From positions 1,054,001 to 1,118,000 of the forward strand of contig NZ_ANIN01000001.1 in the NCBI RefSeq assembly GCF_000320365.1: DNA of 64,000 nt, given 5' to 3'. The position numbers and the translations under genes are program-made. This document shows, piece after piece, positions 45,405 to 54,284 of the stretch. This DNA comes from Moraxella macacae 0408225 (GTDB lineage: Bacteria; Pseudomonadota; Gammaproteobacteria; Pseudomonadales; Moraxellaceae). Position 1 is the stretch's first letter. Every line of letters starts with the position of its first letter. The notes beneath the pieces are model-generated. The model was not told where the DNA came from. It worked only from the letters and a program-made list of their open reading frames with translations, and searched no databases.

Positions 45405-47495
45405 ATGTCCAAAGGTTTATCCGCACCTACCAAACGTCTTGGCTACAGTGCGTTGTTTGTCGCTGTTTCATCTATTTTATTGACCGCTTGTGGCGGAGGC
45501 GGTGGTAGTGGCGTAGCAAGTACAACACCACCATCTACTGCAATTCCAAAACCTCCAGCGACACCAAACCCAATTCCAAATCCAACCCCTCCAGCACCAT
45601 CAAAACCTACCGAACCTACCTATCAAGACGTAACCACCGAAAAACGCACAGAAGAGAATTTGTCAGATTTACAAAAGCCAGCTTTGGGCATGGGAATGGA
45701 TTTAAAAGTACGTAATTGGCATCCAAGCAATAAAGAAGAAAAAGTTGACTTAAAAGAAACCGATTTGGCAAAATTAGATGGTAATTTAACCACTCAGCCT
45801 TATGACAAACAAATTTTGGACAACCTAAAAAACAGCAAAAGCATTCAAGATCAAGCCAATAGAGAACGCACCGCTATTACTGATAACACCAAACGTGATA
45901 ATAAAAACAAAACTGAAGCAGAGATCAAAGCACTGGTAGATAAAATCATTGATGATAAAGCCTTAGAACTTGCCAAAGCTGAATACAATAAAGTAAAAAT
46001 TGTTAACAATACTAAAACAGGCACGGGCAGCGATTTTGAACACGTGCGTTTTGGACATCATTATCTACCCACTTACCGTGTGCTTGATATACAGAATAAA
46101 ATTGCCAAAAATGGTTATGATGGTGGACTGTATTATGAGGGTAAAGATCCATCTAAAGAGTTGCCTGAAAGCGGTTCTGTAACCTATAAAGGCAGTTGGG
46201 ATTTTATGACCAATGCCAAAAATGGTGGCAAATATTCTGATTTTGACACATTGGATAGAGGTGGCGACAGACGTAGCTTAATCTCACCTGATGAAAATTC
46301 TGTCAAAAAACACAGCAGTGAGTTTAATGTTGACTTTGGTAACAAAAAACTAACAGGTACGTTAAAAAGTGAAAAAGCCAATAGTACAGATACTAAAACC
46401 CGCTATAACATCACCGCTCAATTATACGGCAACCGCTTCCGTGGCAGTGCTACCGTTCCTGAAAGTGAAAAATCCAAAACTACAGAACACCCATTTACTA
46501 CTGATGCTAAAGACAGACTAGAGGGTGGTTTTTATGGGCCAAAAGCCGAGGAATTGGCAGGTAAATTCTTAACCGATGACAGTTCAGTGTTTGGCGTGTT
46601 TGGTGCAAAACAAGAACAAAAAAATAACAATACCAAATACAAAACCATTTTGGACGCACGCATAATTGGTGCTTACCAAACAGGCAACGGCGGTGCCAAT
46701 AAAGATTTGGTTGCTTCATTTGAGTCCAAAGAGCTAAATAACTTTGGCGATGCACGCAAATTGGTGCTTGGTAGCACGGTGATTGATTTGGTAGCGACTG
46801 GCGACAAAGTAACCAGCAAAGACGGCAAAAAAACCATCACGGTTGAAAAACCCGTTGCTACCAACAAAGCAGGCGAAAGCACGGTGCTAAAAGACAAACT
46901 TACCGTACATGTGTGTTGTGATAATTTGCAATACATGAAATTTGGTTGGTTGACGTTTGGCAGCGAAACACAAAACGAAAACAATGCGGTATTCTTGCAA
47001 GGCGAACGCACTGACAAAAACATGCCAACCACTGGTACAGCCAAATATAAAGGATCATGGACAGGTTACCTACTTGGTGCAAAAGGCACAGGTGGCACGG
47101 CAACAGGTCAAGCCTCTTCTGCAGCTTTTGATGTAGATCCGGCCAATCGTTTTGCTGATTTTGATGTAGATTTTGGCAAAAAATCCTTGACAGGTAAATT
47201 GTCATACAAAGATGACAAACAAACCACCAAAGATGTCTTTAGCATTACCGATGGTAAAATTGACGGCACTGGCTTTACCGCCAAAGCCAATACGCCTGAT
47301 TTAAATAAAGGTGGCTTTAAACCTGATTCGGCCAATACTTTTGGCAATCCTATCCATATTAAAGATGCGGAAGTTAAAGGCGGATTTTATGGACCAGATG
47401 CCAATGAAATGGGCGGATCTTTTGCCTACAAAAACAATAATGGCAACAACGCCGCTGTTGTCTTTGGCACAAAAAAACAAGAAGTTAAAAAATAA
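45405..47495 (+). CDS. tbpB: Transferrin-binding lipoprotein TbpB
   Basis: A 696-residue surface lipoprotein. The lipobox LTAC places the lipid on Cys29, followed by a Gly then Pro-rich linker. Two similar lobes follow: each has a YKGSW strand (about residues 260 and 547) and a GGFYGP..E..G.F barrel motif (about 372 and 658), as in TbpB/LbpB. It binds iron-loaded transferrin and presents it to TbpA. LbpB was considered; the absence of long acidic stretches and the adjacent TbpA favour TbpB. AGGAGTAAGTT precedes the ATG. Confidence 0.9.
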   Translation: MSKGLSAPTKRLGYSALFVAVSSILLTACGGGGGSGVASTTPPSTAIPKPPATPNPIPNPTPPAPSKPTEPTYQDVTTEKRTEENLSDLQKPALGMGMDLKVRNWHPSNKEEKVDLKETDLAKLDGNLTTQPYDKQILDNLKNSKSIQDQANRERTAITDNTKRDNKNKTEAEIKALVDKIIDDKALELAKAEYNKVKIVNNTKTGTGSDFEHVRFGHHYLPTYRVLDIQNKIAKNGYDGGLYYEGKDPSKELPESGSVTYKGSWDFMTNAKNGGKYSDFDTLDRGGDRRSLISPDENSVKKHSSEFNVDFGNKKLTGTLKSEKANSTDTKTRYNITAQLYGNRFRGSATVPESEKSKTTEHPFTTDAKDRLEGGFYGPKAEELAGKFLTDDSSVFGVFGAKQEQKNNNTKYKTILDARIIGAYQTGNGGANKDLVASFESKELNNFGDARKLVLGSTVIDLVATGDKVTSKDGKKTITVEKPVATNKAGESTVLKDKLTVHVCCDNLQYMKFGWLTFGSETQNENNAVFLQGERTDKNMPTTGTAKYKGSWTGYLLGAKGTGGTATGQASSAAFDVDPANRFADFDVDFGKKSLTGKLSYKDDKQTTKDVFSITDGKIDGTGFTAKANTPDLNKGGFKPDSANTFGNPIHIKDAEVKGGFYGPDANEMGGSFAYKNNNGNNAAVVFGTKKQEVKK

Positions 47496-47522
47496 TCGTT
47501 AACAAAAATACCGTTAAGTAAG

Positions 47523-47577
47523 AACACCCCAAAACTCCAACCATCTAGCAATAAAAGGGGGTTGGGGTGTTTTTTTA
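47523..47577 (+). terminator. Terminator between tbpB and tbpA
   Basis: The ten-base arms AACACCCCAA and TTGGGGTGTT are perfect complements, closing a long loop that can itself pair (CCAACC/GGTTGG). T7 follows. It would separate tbpB from tbpA transcription at least in part. Confidence 0.85.
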
Positions 47578-47586
47578 TGCTATAAT
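47578..47586 (+). promoter_or_regulatory. Extended -10 before tbpA
   Basis: TGC followed by TATAAT lies 32 bases before the tbpA ATG, after the terminator. No good -35 or Fur palindrome is seen; GATATCATTT just after it is at best half a site. Confidence 0.55.
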
Positions 47587-47617
47587 AAAGATATCATTTA
47601 AAACGAGCAATGAATAT

Positions 47618-50600
47618 ATGAATACCAAACAGCCTTTGTTTAAATTAAACGCCTTATGTTTTGCCTTAATGACCGTTATGCCAGTGCTTGCTATTGCTGC
47701 TCCTAATGCTGACAATACGCAAACTGGTGCTACAGATACCAAAACAACCGACAAACAAAGTAAAAAACTGCCAAAATCCAAGCAAACCAATCTACCAACA
47801 GTACAACTAGAAGCACTCAAACTCACTCAAACTCAAGAACTCACGCGCACCAGCAAAGACGTAACAGGGCTTGGTAAAATCGTTAAAAATGCCGAAACCT
47901 TAAGCAAAGAGCAAGTATTAAACATTCGCGATTTAACCCGCTATGACCCCGGCATCGCCGTTGTTGAACAAGGGCAAGGGGCAAGTTCGGGCTATTCTAT
48001 CCGTGGCATGGATAAAAACCGCGTGGCGGTATTGGTGGACGGCCTGGCACAAGCACAAAGTTACCACATTCAGCGCCCTGTAGCAGGTGGTAATTATGCC
48101 AACGGCGGTGCGATTAATGAAATTGAATACGAAAACGTCAAGGCGATAGAAATCAGCAAAGGGGCAAACTCGGCAGAATACGGCAGCGGTGCGTTGTCGG
48201 GTTCGGTGGCATTTGTGAGTAAAAACGCCGATGACTTGATTAAAGACGGCAAAGATTGGGGCGTGCAAACCAAAACCGCCTATGCCAGTAAAAACAACGC
48301 TTGGGTGAATTCGGTGGCGGCCGCGGGCAAAGCAGGCGGTTTTGAAACGGCGATTATTTACACCGACCGCCGCGGCACAGAATACAAGGCTCATGATGAT
48401 GCCTATAAAACCACGCAACAAATCACGCGTGCCAATGCCATTGTGGACGAAAGCAAAAGAAAAGAATGGTTTAAAATAGAGGGCGAAGATAAGCCAAAAT
48501 TACAATCGTATATTACCGACATCACCGAAACCGTCAGCGCCAAAGACTATACAGGCAAAGACCGCTTATTGCCCAATCCATTGAAATACAGCAGCAAATC
48601 GCTGTTTATTCGCCCAGGTTATCGCATTAATAACGAACATTATATCGGTGCAGTGTATGAAAAAACCAAACAAATGTTTGATATGCAGGATATGACCACG
48701 CCGAAATATTTTACTAAAGACGATATTACAGGCAAAAGTGCTAACAATGCTGATGGCGGAGTAATCAGTAGAGGTATTTATCGCGGTGATAATTTGGGCG
48801 AAACTTGGCATAAAGGGCGCGGACAAAATACAGCACAACAGTTCACAGGCTACGGCATTAATTTTGCCCGCGGTGAATTTCACGACGAACACCACACCAA
48901 AAACCGCCTTGGATTAGAATACGTTTATCAAAATGATGGCAACAACAAATGGCTGGATAAAGCGCGCCTTTCTTACGACAAACAAGACATTCATTTAGAC
49001 AGTCATCGCCTTAGTACCCACTGCTCCACTTATCCAAATGTTGACCGCAATTGTCAGCCTGATAAGCCGTTTACCGCCCGTGAATCCGACAAACACCGCT
49101 ATAACGAACAGCGCAATTTGTTTAAAATCTCATTGGATAAACAGCTTGAAATTGCCAATACCACGCACAATGTTAATGTACAGGCAGGTTATGAGCGCTT
49201 TAATTCGGATTTAAAGCATGATTTGTTACATCAATATGGCAAACAAGAATATGCAGCGGTTGAAACAAGAAAAATTCCAGATGAACTAAAACCAATTTTA
49301 ATTGGCAATAGCGACCAAGCCATTTGTCTTGCCAATGTGCCTTTTGGCAGCCAAGGTTGTAATTCAAGCAATCCTAATTGGAATAAATACCAAGAGTTTG
49401 TTAAAAACAACGGTGGCGGACAAGTGGGCGAGAAAAAGTATAAAGAATTATACGACAAGTTCTACCAATTTAACATTAACAATAAAAAACCAGACGGCCG
49501 AACCCCGCAAACTGCCAAAACCTACAAACCCACAAACTTTAGCGTTCAAACCGAAAATCTATGTCAATCCAAAACCAACGGCTATGCTGATTGTGATGGA
49601 CGCTACATCAAAGGGCAAAATTATCACCTCGTGCTGCGCGACAACATGGCACTCGGCAAATATGTAGATTTGGGGCTTGGCTTGCGTTATGACAACACCA
49701 AACACCAATCCAACGTGGCACATGTAGACAAAGTGGTTGCCAAAAATTTAAGCTATCAAGCAGGCATTGTGGTCAAACCCACCGAGTGGCTAGACATTGC
49801 GTATCGCTATTCGCAAGGCTTTCGTATGCCCAGTTTTTCGGAAATGTACGGTTGGCGTAATGGCGCACAAAAAGGTTTGGATTGTGATGGCAATGTTTTA
49901 CCGGGTGGTTCAGGTTGGTATATCGGTCAAAAAACCATTCATTGCAGCAATTTAAAACCTGAAAAATCCATCAACCAAGAAATTGGTGCAACCTTTAAAC
50001 ACAACAGCGGCCGCCTAGAAGTGAGCTATTTTAAAAACCGCTATAACAATTTAATCAGTCATACCAGTGGCGAGATTAAAAACTACAAAGGGCAAAAACC
50101 TTATACCGTGCTAAGTGGTTATTATAACGCCCAAAACGCCGAATTATCAGGCGTTAACGTACTGGGTAAACTGGATTTAAATGCCGTGAATTCACGCCTG
50201 CCAGAAGGTTTGCATTCTACGCTTGCGTACAACCACGTCAAAGTAAAAAGCAAATCCATTAATCCCAATTTGGTGGCGACGGATATCTTTTTTGACTCAA
50301 TTCAGCCATCGCGCTATGTACTTGGCCTGGGTTATGATCACCCCAGCCAGCAATGGGGCGTAAACGCGATGTTTACCCATTCTGCTGCCAAAAATAACGA
50401 TGAATTGCTTGCCAATGAACACAAAATAGACGGTACAACCAAAGAAAAATCCACCACCAAAGCACGCACCGAGCCGTGGCAAACGCTGGATTTATCCGCT
50501 TATGTTACGCTAAAAGACAATTTTACCTTGCGTGCAGGGGTAAACAATGTCTTTAATAAATATTACCAAACGTGGGAAGCGGTGCGTCAAACCGCCGAAA

Positions 50601-50713
50601 ACAATGCCCTTGCTCCAAATGGCACAAACGCCTTGCACAAAACCAGTGGCAGTTATAGCCGCTATGCAGCACCTGGGCGTAATTATGCGTTGGCACTTGA
50701 GATGAAGTTTTAA
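47618..50713 (+). CDS. tbpA: Transferrin receptor, TonB-dependent channel TbpA
   Basis: A receptor of about 1031 residues. Signal peptide (cleavage near AIA), TonB-box-like LPTVQLEAL, then the plug with NIRDLTRYDPGIAVVEQG, GYSIRGMDKNRVAVLVDG and the INEIEYENVKAIEISKGANSAEYGSGALSG region (quoted in part). The C terminus has the TonB-receptor end RYAAPGRNYALALEMKF. These resemble Moraxella/Neisseria TbpA by eye. It strips iron from transferrin with TbpB. The start ATG is at 47618; the upstream frame overlaps the terminator and is not used. Confidence 0.95.
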   Translation: MNTKQPLFKLNALCFALMTVMPVLAIAAPNADNTQTGATDTKTTDKQSKKLPKSKQTNLPTVQLEALKLTQTQELTRTSKDVTGLGKIVKNAETLSKEQVLNIRDLTRYDPGIAVVEQGQGASSGYSIRGMDKNRVAVLVDGLAQAQSYHIQRPVAGGNYANGGAINEIEYENVKAIEISKGANSAEYGSGALSGSVAFVSKNADDLIKDGKDWGVQTKTAYASKNNAWVNSVAAAGKAGGFETAIIYTDRRGTEYKAHDDAYKTTQQITRANAIVDESKRKEWFKIEGEDKPKLQSYITDITETVSAKDYTGKDRLLPNPLKYSSKSLFIRPGYRINNEHYIGAVYEKTKQMFDMQDMTTPKYFTKDDITGKSANNADGGVISRGIYRGDNLGETWHKGRGQNTAQQFTGYGINFARGEFHDEHHTKNRLGLEYVYQNDGNNKWLDKARLSYDKQDIHLDSHRLSTHCSTYPNVDRNCQPDKPFTARESDKHRYNEQRNLFKISLDKQLEIANTTHNVNVQAGYERFNSDLKHDLLHQYGKQEYAAVETRKIPDELKPILIGNSDQAICLANVPFGSQGCNSSNPNWNKYQEFVKNNGGGQVGEKKYKELYDKFYQFNINNKKPDGRTPQTAKTYKPTNFSVQTENLCQSKTNGYADCDGRYIKGQNYHLVLRDNMALGKYVDLGLGLRYDNTKHQSNVAHVDKVVAKNLSYQAGIVVKPTEWLDIAYRYSQGFRMPSFSEMYGWRNGAQKGLDCDGNVLPGGSGWYIGQKTIHCSNLKPEKSINQEIGATFKHNSGRLEVSYFKNRYNNLISHTSGEIKNYKGQKPYTVLSGYYNAQNAELSGVNVLGKLDLNAVNSRLPEGLHSTLAYNHVKVKSKSINPNLVATDIFFDSIQPSRYVLGLGYDHPSQQWGVNAMFTHSAAKNNDELLANEHKIDGTTKEKSTTKARTEPWQTLDLSAYVTLKDNFTLRAGVNNVFNKYYQTWEAVRQTAENNALAPNGTNALHKTSGSYSRYAAPGRNYALALEMKF

Positions 50714-50762
50714 GCCAAAAGCTTAAACCTAAAAAAGCTTAAACCTAAAAAAGCTTAAGCTC

Positions 50763-50795
50763 AAAAAAAAGCACCATTTTGTTGGTGCTTTTTTT
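50763..50795. terminator. Bidirectional terminator between tbpA and the convergent receptor
   Basis: GCACCA and TGGTGC form a stem flanked by A8 on one side and T7 on the other, so it can serve both strands. Just before it, AAAAAGCTTAAACCT is duplicated. Confidence 0.88.
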
Positions 50796-50813
50796 ACATC
50801 AGATTAAGCTAAG

Positions 50814-53678
50814 TTACCATTTATAACTCATTGACACAAGCAACGAACGCCCTTTGGCAAAGTTGGTTAACACGGATTGAGTGGTGTTTTTGTCTTTGTC
50901 AGCTTCTGGTTTACCGCACGATGCACTTGGTGCACCCGGTGGACAGGGCTTGCCTTCTTTGATGTCGTTAAAGTAAGAGTTATAATAACGCTGCGTGGCG
51001 GCATCATTGCCTGCATCTAATGGGTCAATGTAGCGTCTATCAAAGGCATTTTGTACATCAAAGCGGATAACAAAATCTTTTTTCGGCTCATAAGCAATAT
51101 AAAAATCATGCACCAGTGGCTGTTTTGGTAAGGTTTCAGTTTGCTTGATGGTGCGTGTACCTTTAGTGCGCGGATCTGAAGTATTGTCATTATTTGTACC
51201 ATCAATATAGCGTGGATCAATGGTGGCGCGAATGCTTTCACCATAATAACGCACTGCACTGCCTAAAGTGAGTTTTTTGTCAAAACCGCGCACGCCAAAT
51301 TCCAAACGCCCATAATCTTTTGGCAACACAGACACTTTGCTTAAGCCGTAGCCTTGTTTTAATTGATCTTCTTTAGAACTGTTAAGCGGTGATTCACTGG
51401 CATCGCTATAATTGGTCGGTTGATCGGTTGTTTGTTTGGCATATGACAGATTGGCAAAAAAGTAATCGGTGTCATAATTTAACTCAAGTTCCAGGCCTTT
51501 TTTATGTACAGGGGCTTGCCAATTGCGATGTTGAATGGTGTAGCCTTTTAATGCACCGGCTTCCACCCAACTTGGCGGATTTTTGGTGTCATACCATTTG
51601 CCATAGACATTGTGAATATAATTGTCAATGCGACTTCTGTAACCTACCAATTTTAGCCCAAGCGTGTCATTATCGTCCAACAAACTTTGCTTAAAGATGT
51701 TAAAGCCCAATTGATAAGTGCGCGCACGCTCGGGTTTTAGTTCGGTATTGACCCCCACATCACCAATTTGCGAAAAATACATTTCTTGAATATTAGGCAT
51801 TCTGTGCGTACGGGCAAAACTTACAAACGGCATAAAACCATTGTCATATTCGGCACTGAATGTTACCGAGTGATTGACCGCACGTTTTTTGCCTGATTTG
51901 GTAAGCAGTGGTTCGTATTGATCGCAACCATTTTCTTTGCAATATTTTTTATAAGTGGCTGAATCTTTACCAAACTTATCGGCAAACTCTTTTTTGCTGC
52001 CAAAATAACCTGCATACTCACCGCTAAACCGATAATTGGTATTGTTTACACTATAATCTAAGCGGTATTTGTCTTTTTTAAGCGAGGCATCTAAATATAC
52101 CGAGTCAAAACGCTGTTTGCCCGACGGCTGCACAATCACCGATTTTTTTGGCAATACGCCACTTGAACCTTGATAACGTCCACCACAAGCATCATAGCCA
52201 CCACCACACAATAGCTCATTGGTATAAAACAAACTTAACTCTTCTGGAAAGCGGCTGTTGGCGTATTCATTGCGCAACGTGTTAAAGCCTACGGTTGTGG
52301 TTAAATCGGTTTCTTTGGGCAAATAAAAAGTGTGCGTATTGTTAATGTCAAAAATCTTAGCCCTGTTGGTGGCGGAAAAATCTTTATCCAAGCGCCAACC
52401 GGTAAACGTTGAACCTTTGGGGTATTTTTGCACGCCTGTGGTTTGGGCGGCCAGTACTTTGACATCAAGCAAGTCATTGGGTTTAAAGCCTGCGTTTAGT
52501 TGATAATTGTTGTTGGTAATGTTGCGCGTACCGATTTTGGTGTCCATTTTACGCACTTGTAGTCCAAGATCGCTGGTATCATTGTTATAATTGATTTTTA
52601 CCATATGACTGTCTTGTTTTTGTTGCAATGAAGTCGGATCGATGGGGGTGATGTCAAATTTTTTGGCATCGTTTTTCTCCCATTGTTCTTCGGCATCTTT
52701 AACATATTTTGCAAACTTTTCTGGGGTGTCATGACAACCAAGACCGTAACATTTGCCTCCAAATTTACGTTTTCTTTTCCATAAAACATCGCCTTCGTCT
52801 TCATCTATTTGAGAAAAATCCTTTTCCCAGGCTTTGGTGGTTTCGTTGTATTTTAAGACATGTCCTTTTAAAAACTCTTCTTTTTTTCTGGCAAACAGCA
52901 GATCTTTACCCACATCGCTGATCTTTTCTTTACCGCCGCCCACTTTATAATTTTGGCTGACATCTTTATGACTGTAGCCATAGAGCACACTGATACTGCC
53001 ATTGTCAAGCCATTTGCGTGCTGCGGTAGAAAGCATATAGTTTTTATCGGTGGCGTTTTTACCAGTTATGCCTTTGCTGATAAAGCCAAAATCTTTATCG
53101 TCGCTAATCACATCATCGGCATTCAGCGTGCGAAAATTAGCCGCCCCTGAAAGTGAATTTAGCCCACTTTTGCCACTAAAACTGCCCTTGTTTAATTCAA
53201 TGCCCGCGATAAAATTTTGGTCAATGGCTGCACCAAATTGCGACGTGCCGCCGCCGCGCCCTGCATCGGTTGAGGTGCTGTAAAAGGTTTGGGTTACGCC
53301 GTCAACCAACACGTTGGCACGTCCAAGGCCGCTGTCGCCGCGCACGTTTAATGACACAAGCCCTGATGATTTATCCTGCTGGGTAAATGCCCCTGGCATG
53401 CTGCGCACAATGGCATCTACGTTTTCGGTGGCTTTAAAGACGTCTTCTTTCACGCTGGTGGCAGCGGCTTTGGTAAACGGTTTAAAGGTTTCAGGTTCAG
53501 ATTCTGTGGTTAAAAACAATTCATCTAGCACCACAGATGGTGTGGTGGGTGATTTGGCGGTTTTGTTTTTATCGTCTTCTGCAGCCATCGCGTAAGTGAT
53601 GTTGAGTAAGCATAATGACAATAGGCTAAGTTTAAAGATGTGTTTAGATGGGTGGTTGGATTGGTGTGTTTGCGGCAT
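50814..53678 (-). CDS. tdfH: TdfH/CbpA-like TonB-dependent receptor
   Basis: A 954-residue outer-membrane receptor. Signal peptide (cleavage near AMA), TonB box near VVLDELFL, plug with VRSMPGAFTQQDKSSGLVS, VRGDSGLGRANVLVDGVTQ, FYSTSTDAGRGGGTSQFGA and KGSFSGKSGLNSLSGAANF. The barrel has RTHRMPNIQEMYFSQIGD and ends LVSMSYKW. The plug and barrel motifs match the Neisseria TdfH (CbpA) receptor, which takes zinc from host calprotectin. The match is from memory, not a search. AAGGGGAAAACC precedes the ATG. It is convergent with tbpA. Confidence 0.88.
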   Translation of the reverse strand: MPQTHQSNHPSKHIFKLSLLSLCLLNITYAMAAEDDKNKTAKSPTTPSVVLDELFLTTESEPETFKPFTKAAATSVKEDVFKATENVDAIVRSMPGAFTQQDKSSGLVSLNVRGDSGLGRANVLVDGVTQTFYSTSTDAGRGGGTSQFGAAIDQNFIAGIELNKGSFSGKSGLNSLSGAANFRTLNADDVISDDKDFGFISKGITGKNATDKNYMLSTAARKWLDNGSISVLYGYSHKDVSQNYKVGGGKEKISDVGKDLLFARKKEEFLKGHVLKYNETTKAWEKDFSQIDEDEGDVLWKRKRKFGGKCYGLGCHDTPEKFAKYVKDAEEQWEKNDAKKFDITPIDPTSLQQKQDSHMVKINYNNDTSDLGLQVRKMDTKIGTRNITNNNYQLNAGFKPNDLLDVKVLAAQTTGVQKYPKGSTFTGWRLDKDFSATNRAKIFDINNTHTFYLPKETDLTTTVGFNTLRNEYANSRFPEELSLFYTNELLCGGGYDACGGRYQGSSGVLPKKSVIVQPSGKQRFDSVYLDASLKKDKYRLDYSVNNTNYRFSGEYAGYFGSKKEFADKFGKDSATYKKYCKENGCDQYEPLLTKSGKKRAVNHSVTFSAEYDNGFMPFVSFARTHRMPNIQEMYFSQIGDVGVNTELKPERARTYQLGFNIFKQSLLDDNDTLGLKLVGYRSRIDNYIHNVYGKWYDTKNPPSWVEAGALKGYTIQHRNWQAPVHKKGLELELNYDTDYFFANLSYAKQTTDQPTNYSDASESPLNSSKEDQLKQGYGLSKVSVLPKDYGRLEFGVRGFDKKLTLGSAVRYYGESIRATIDPRYIDGTNNDNTSDPRTKGTRTIKQTETLPKQPLVHDFYIAYEPKKDFVIRFDVQNAFDRRYIDPLDAGNDAATQRYYNSYFNDIKEGKPCPPGAPSASCGKPEADKDKNTTQSVLTNFAKGRSLLVSMSYKW

Positions 53679-54284
53679 TGGTTTTCCCCTTGTATTGCAT
53701 TCACGGTTTTGTTGGGTTGAATGGATATTGTGTTAATAAATTCTGTATTAATAAATACTGTGTTATAACTACTGTATTATAAATACTGTGTTTGACTGAT
53801 TTTGGTAGGTTATTTAGGCATCGTCTTTTGTATACAAAAAATATACAAATGATAATATAAATCATTATCATTTAGATTTCAAGCGATTTATCCAATCTCA
53901 CCGAAAAACCGCTTAATTTTAAAAAAGACTTTAAGGGAAAGTGTCAGATAATCCAAGCAAAGAGCTTGGTTGCGTTTAACTAAAGGTGTGCTTAAATTGT
54001 TTGATCCAGTATCAGACCAACTGTAAAATACAGACATACTAAAAAACATATTAACAACATATTAAAAACATAACGATACAAATGCAATTATACTTAAAAT
54101 CGTAAAAACTCTCAAGCTGTAGCGAAAAAACAAATGCCTGTTTGAATTTATCATGAAACGGTTTTGGCGTTTTTGTTGGATTTGATTGCCAATTTTTATC
54201 AAAAAAAGTTAGGTGATTTGTTAAAAATACGGTACAATAATTGCCATTTTTCAGTACTAATTTAAACAAACAGCATAGGTAGCC
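53679..54284. other. 606-base divergent region between tdfH and lepA
   Basis: No credible gene is present. Near the tdfH side are repeated TGTTAATAAATTCTGTATTAATAAATAC-like units (about 53740-53800). The tdfH promoter with its Fur box is at 53851-53882, followed by a hairpin (CCAAGC/GCTTGG) near 53960. The lepA side is AT-rich with a possible -10 TACAAT at 54233. Two AACATATTAA-type units occur near 54045. The tdfH 5' leader would be about 170 bases long. Confidence 0.55.
53851..53882 (-). promoter_or_regulatory. Promoter and Fur box of tdfH
   Basis: On the minus strand TTGAAA (53877-53882) and TATATT (53854-53859) are 17 bases apart. A Fur-like site (53851-53869, matching 15 of 19 consensus positions) covers the spacer and -10. 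A second palindrome, TTTGTATA/TATACAAA at 53827-53849, overlaps the start region. No Zur-type site is evident. Confidence 0.75.

Noticed and set aside
45405-47495. Lactoferrin-binding LbpB as the identity of the lipoprotein
   Set aside because: No long acidic stretches typical of LbpB are visible and the adjacent receptor looks like TbpA.
47567-47617. Upstream start of tbpA
   Set aside because: It falls in the terminator T run and the extended -10, and adds residues before a normal signal peptide.
53827-53849. TTTGTATA/TATACAAA palindrome as the main operator of tdfH
   Set aside because: It lies at or after the predicted transcription start and is AT-only except for two bases; the Fur-like site over the -10 is the better candidate, so this is kept only as a possible second site.
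54051-54269. 72-codon minus-strand frame upstream of lepA
   Set aside because: Its composition is that of random AT-rich spacer, with no ribosome-binding site or recognisable motif.
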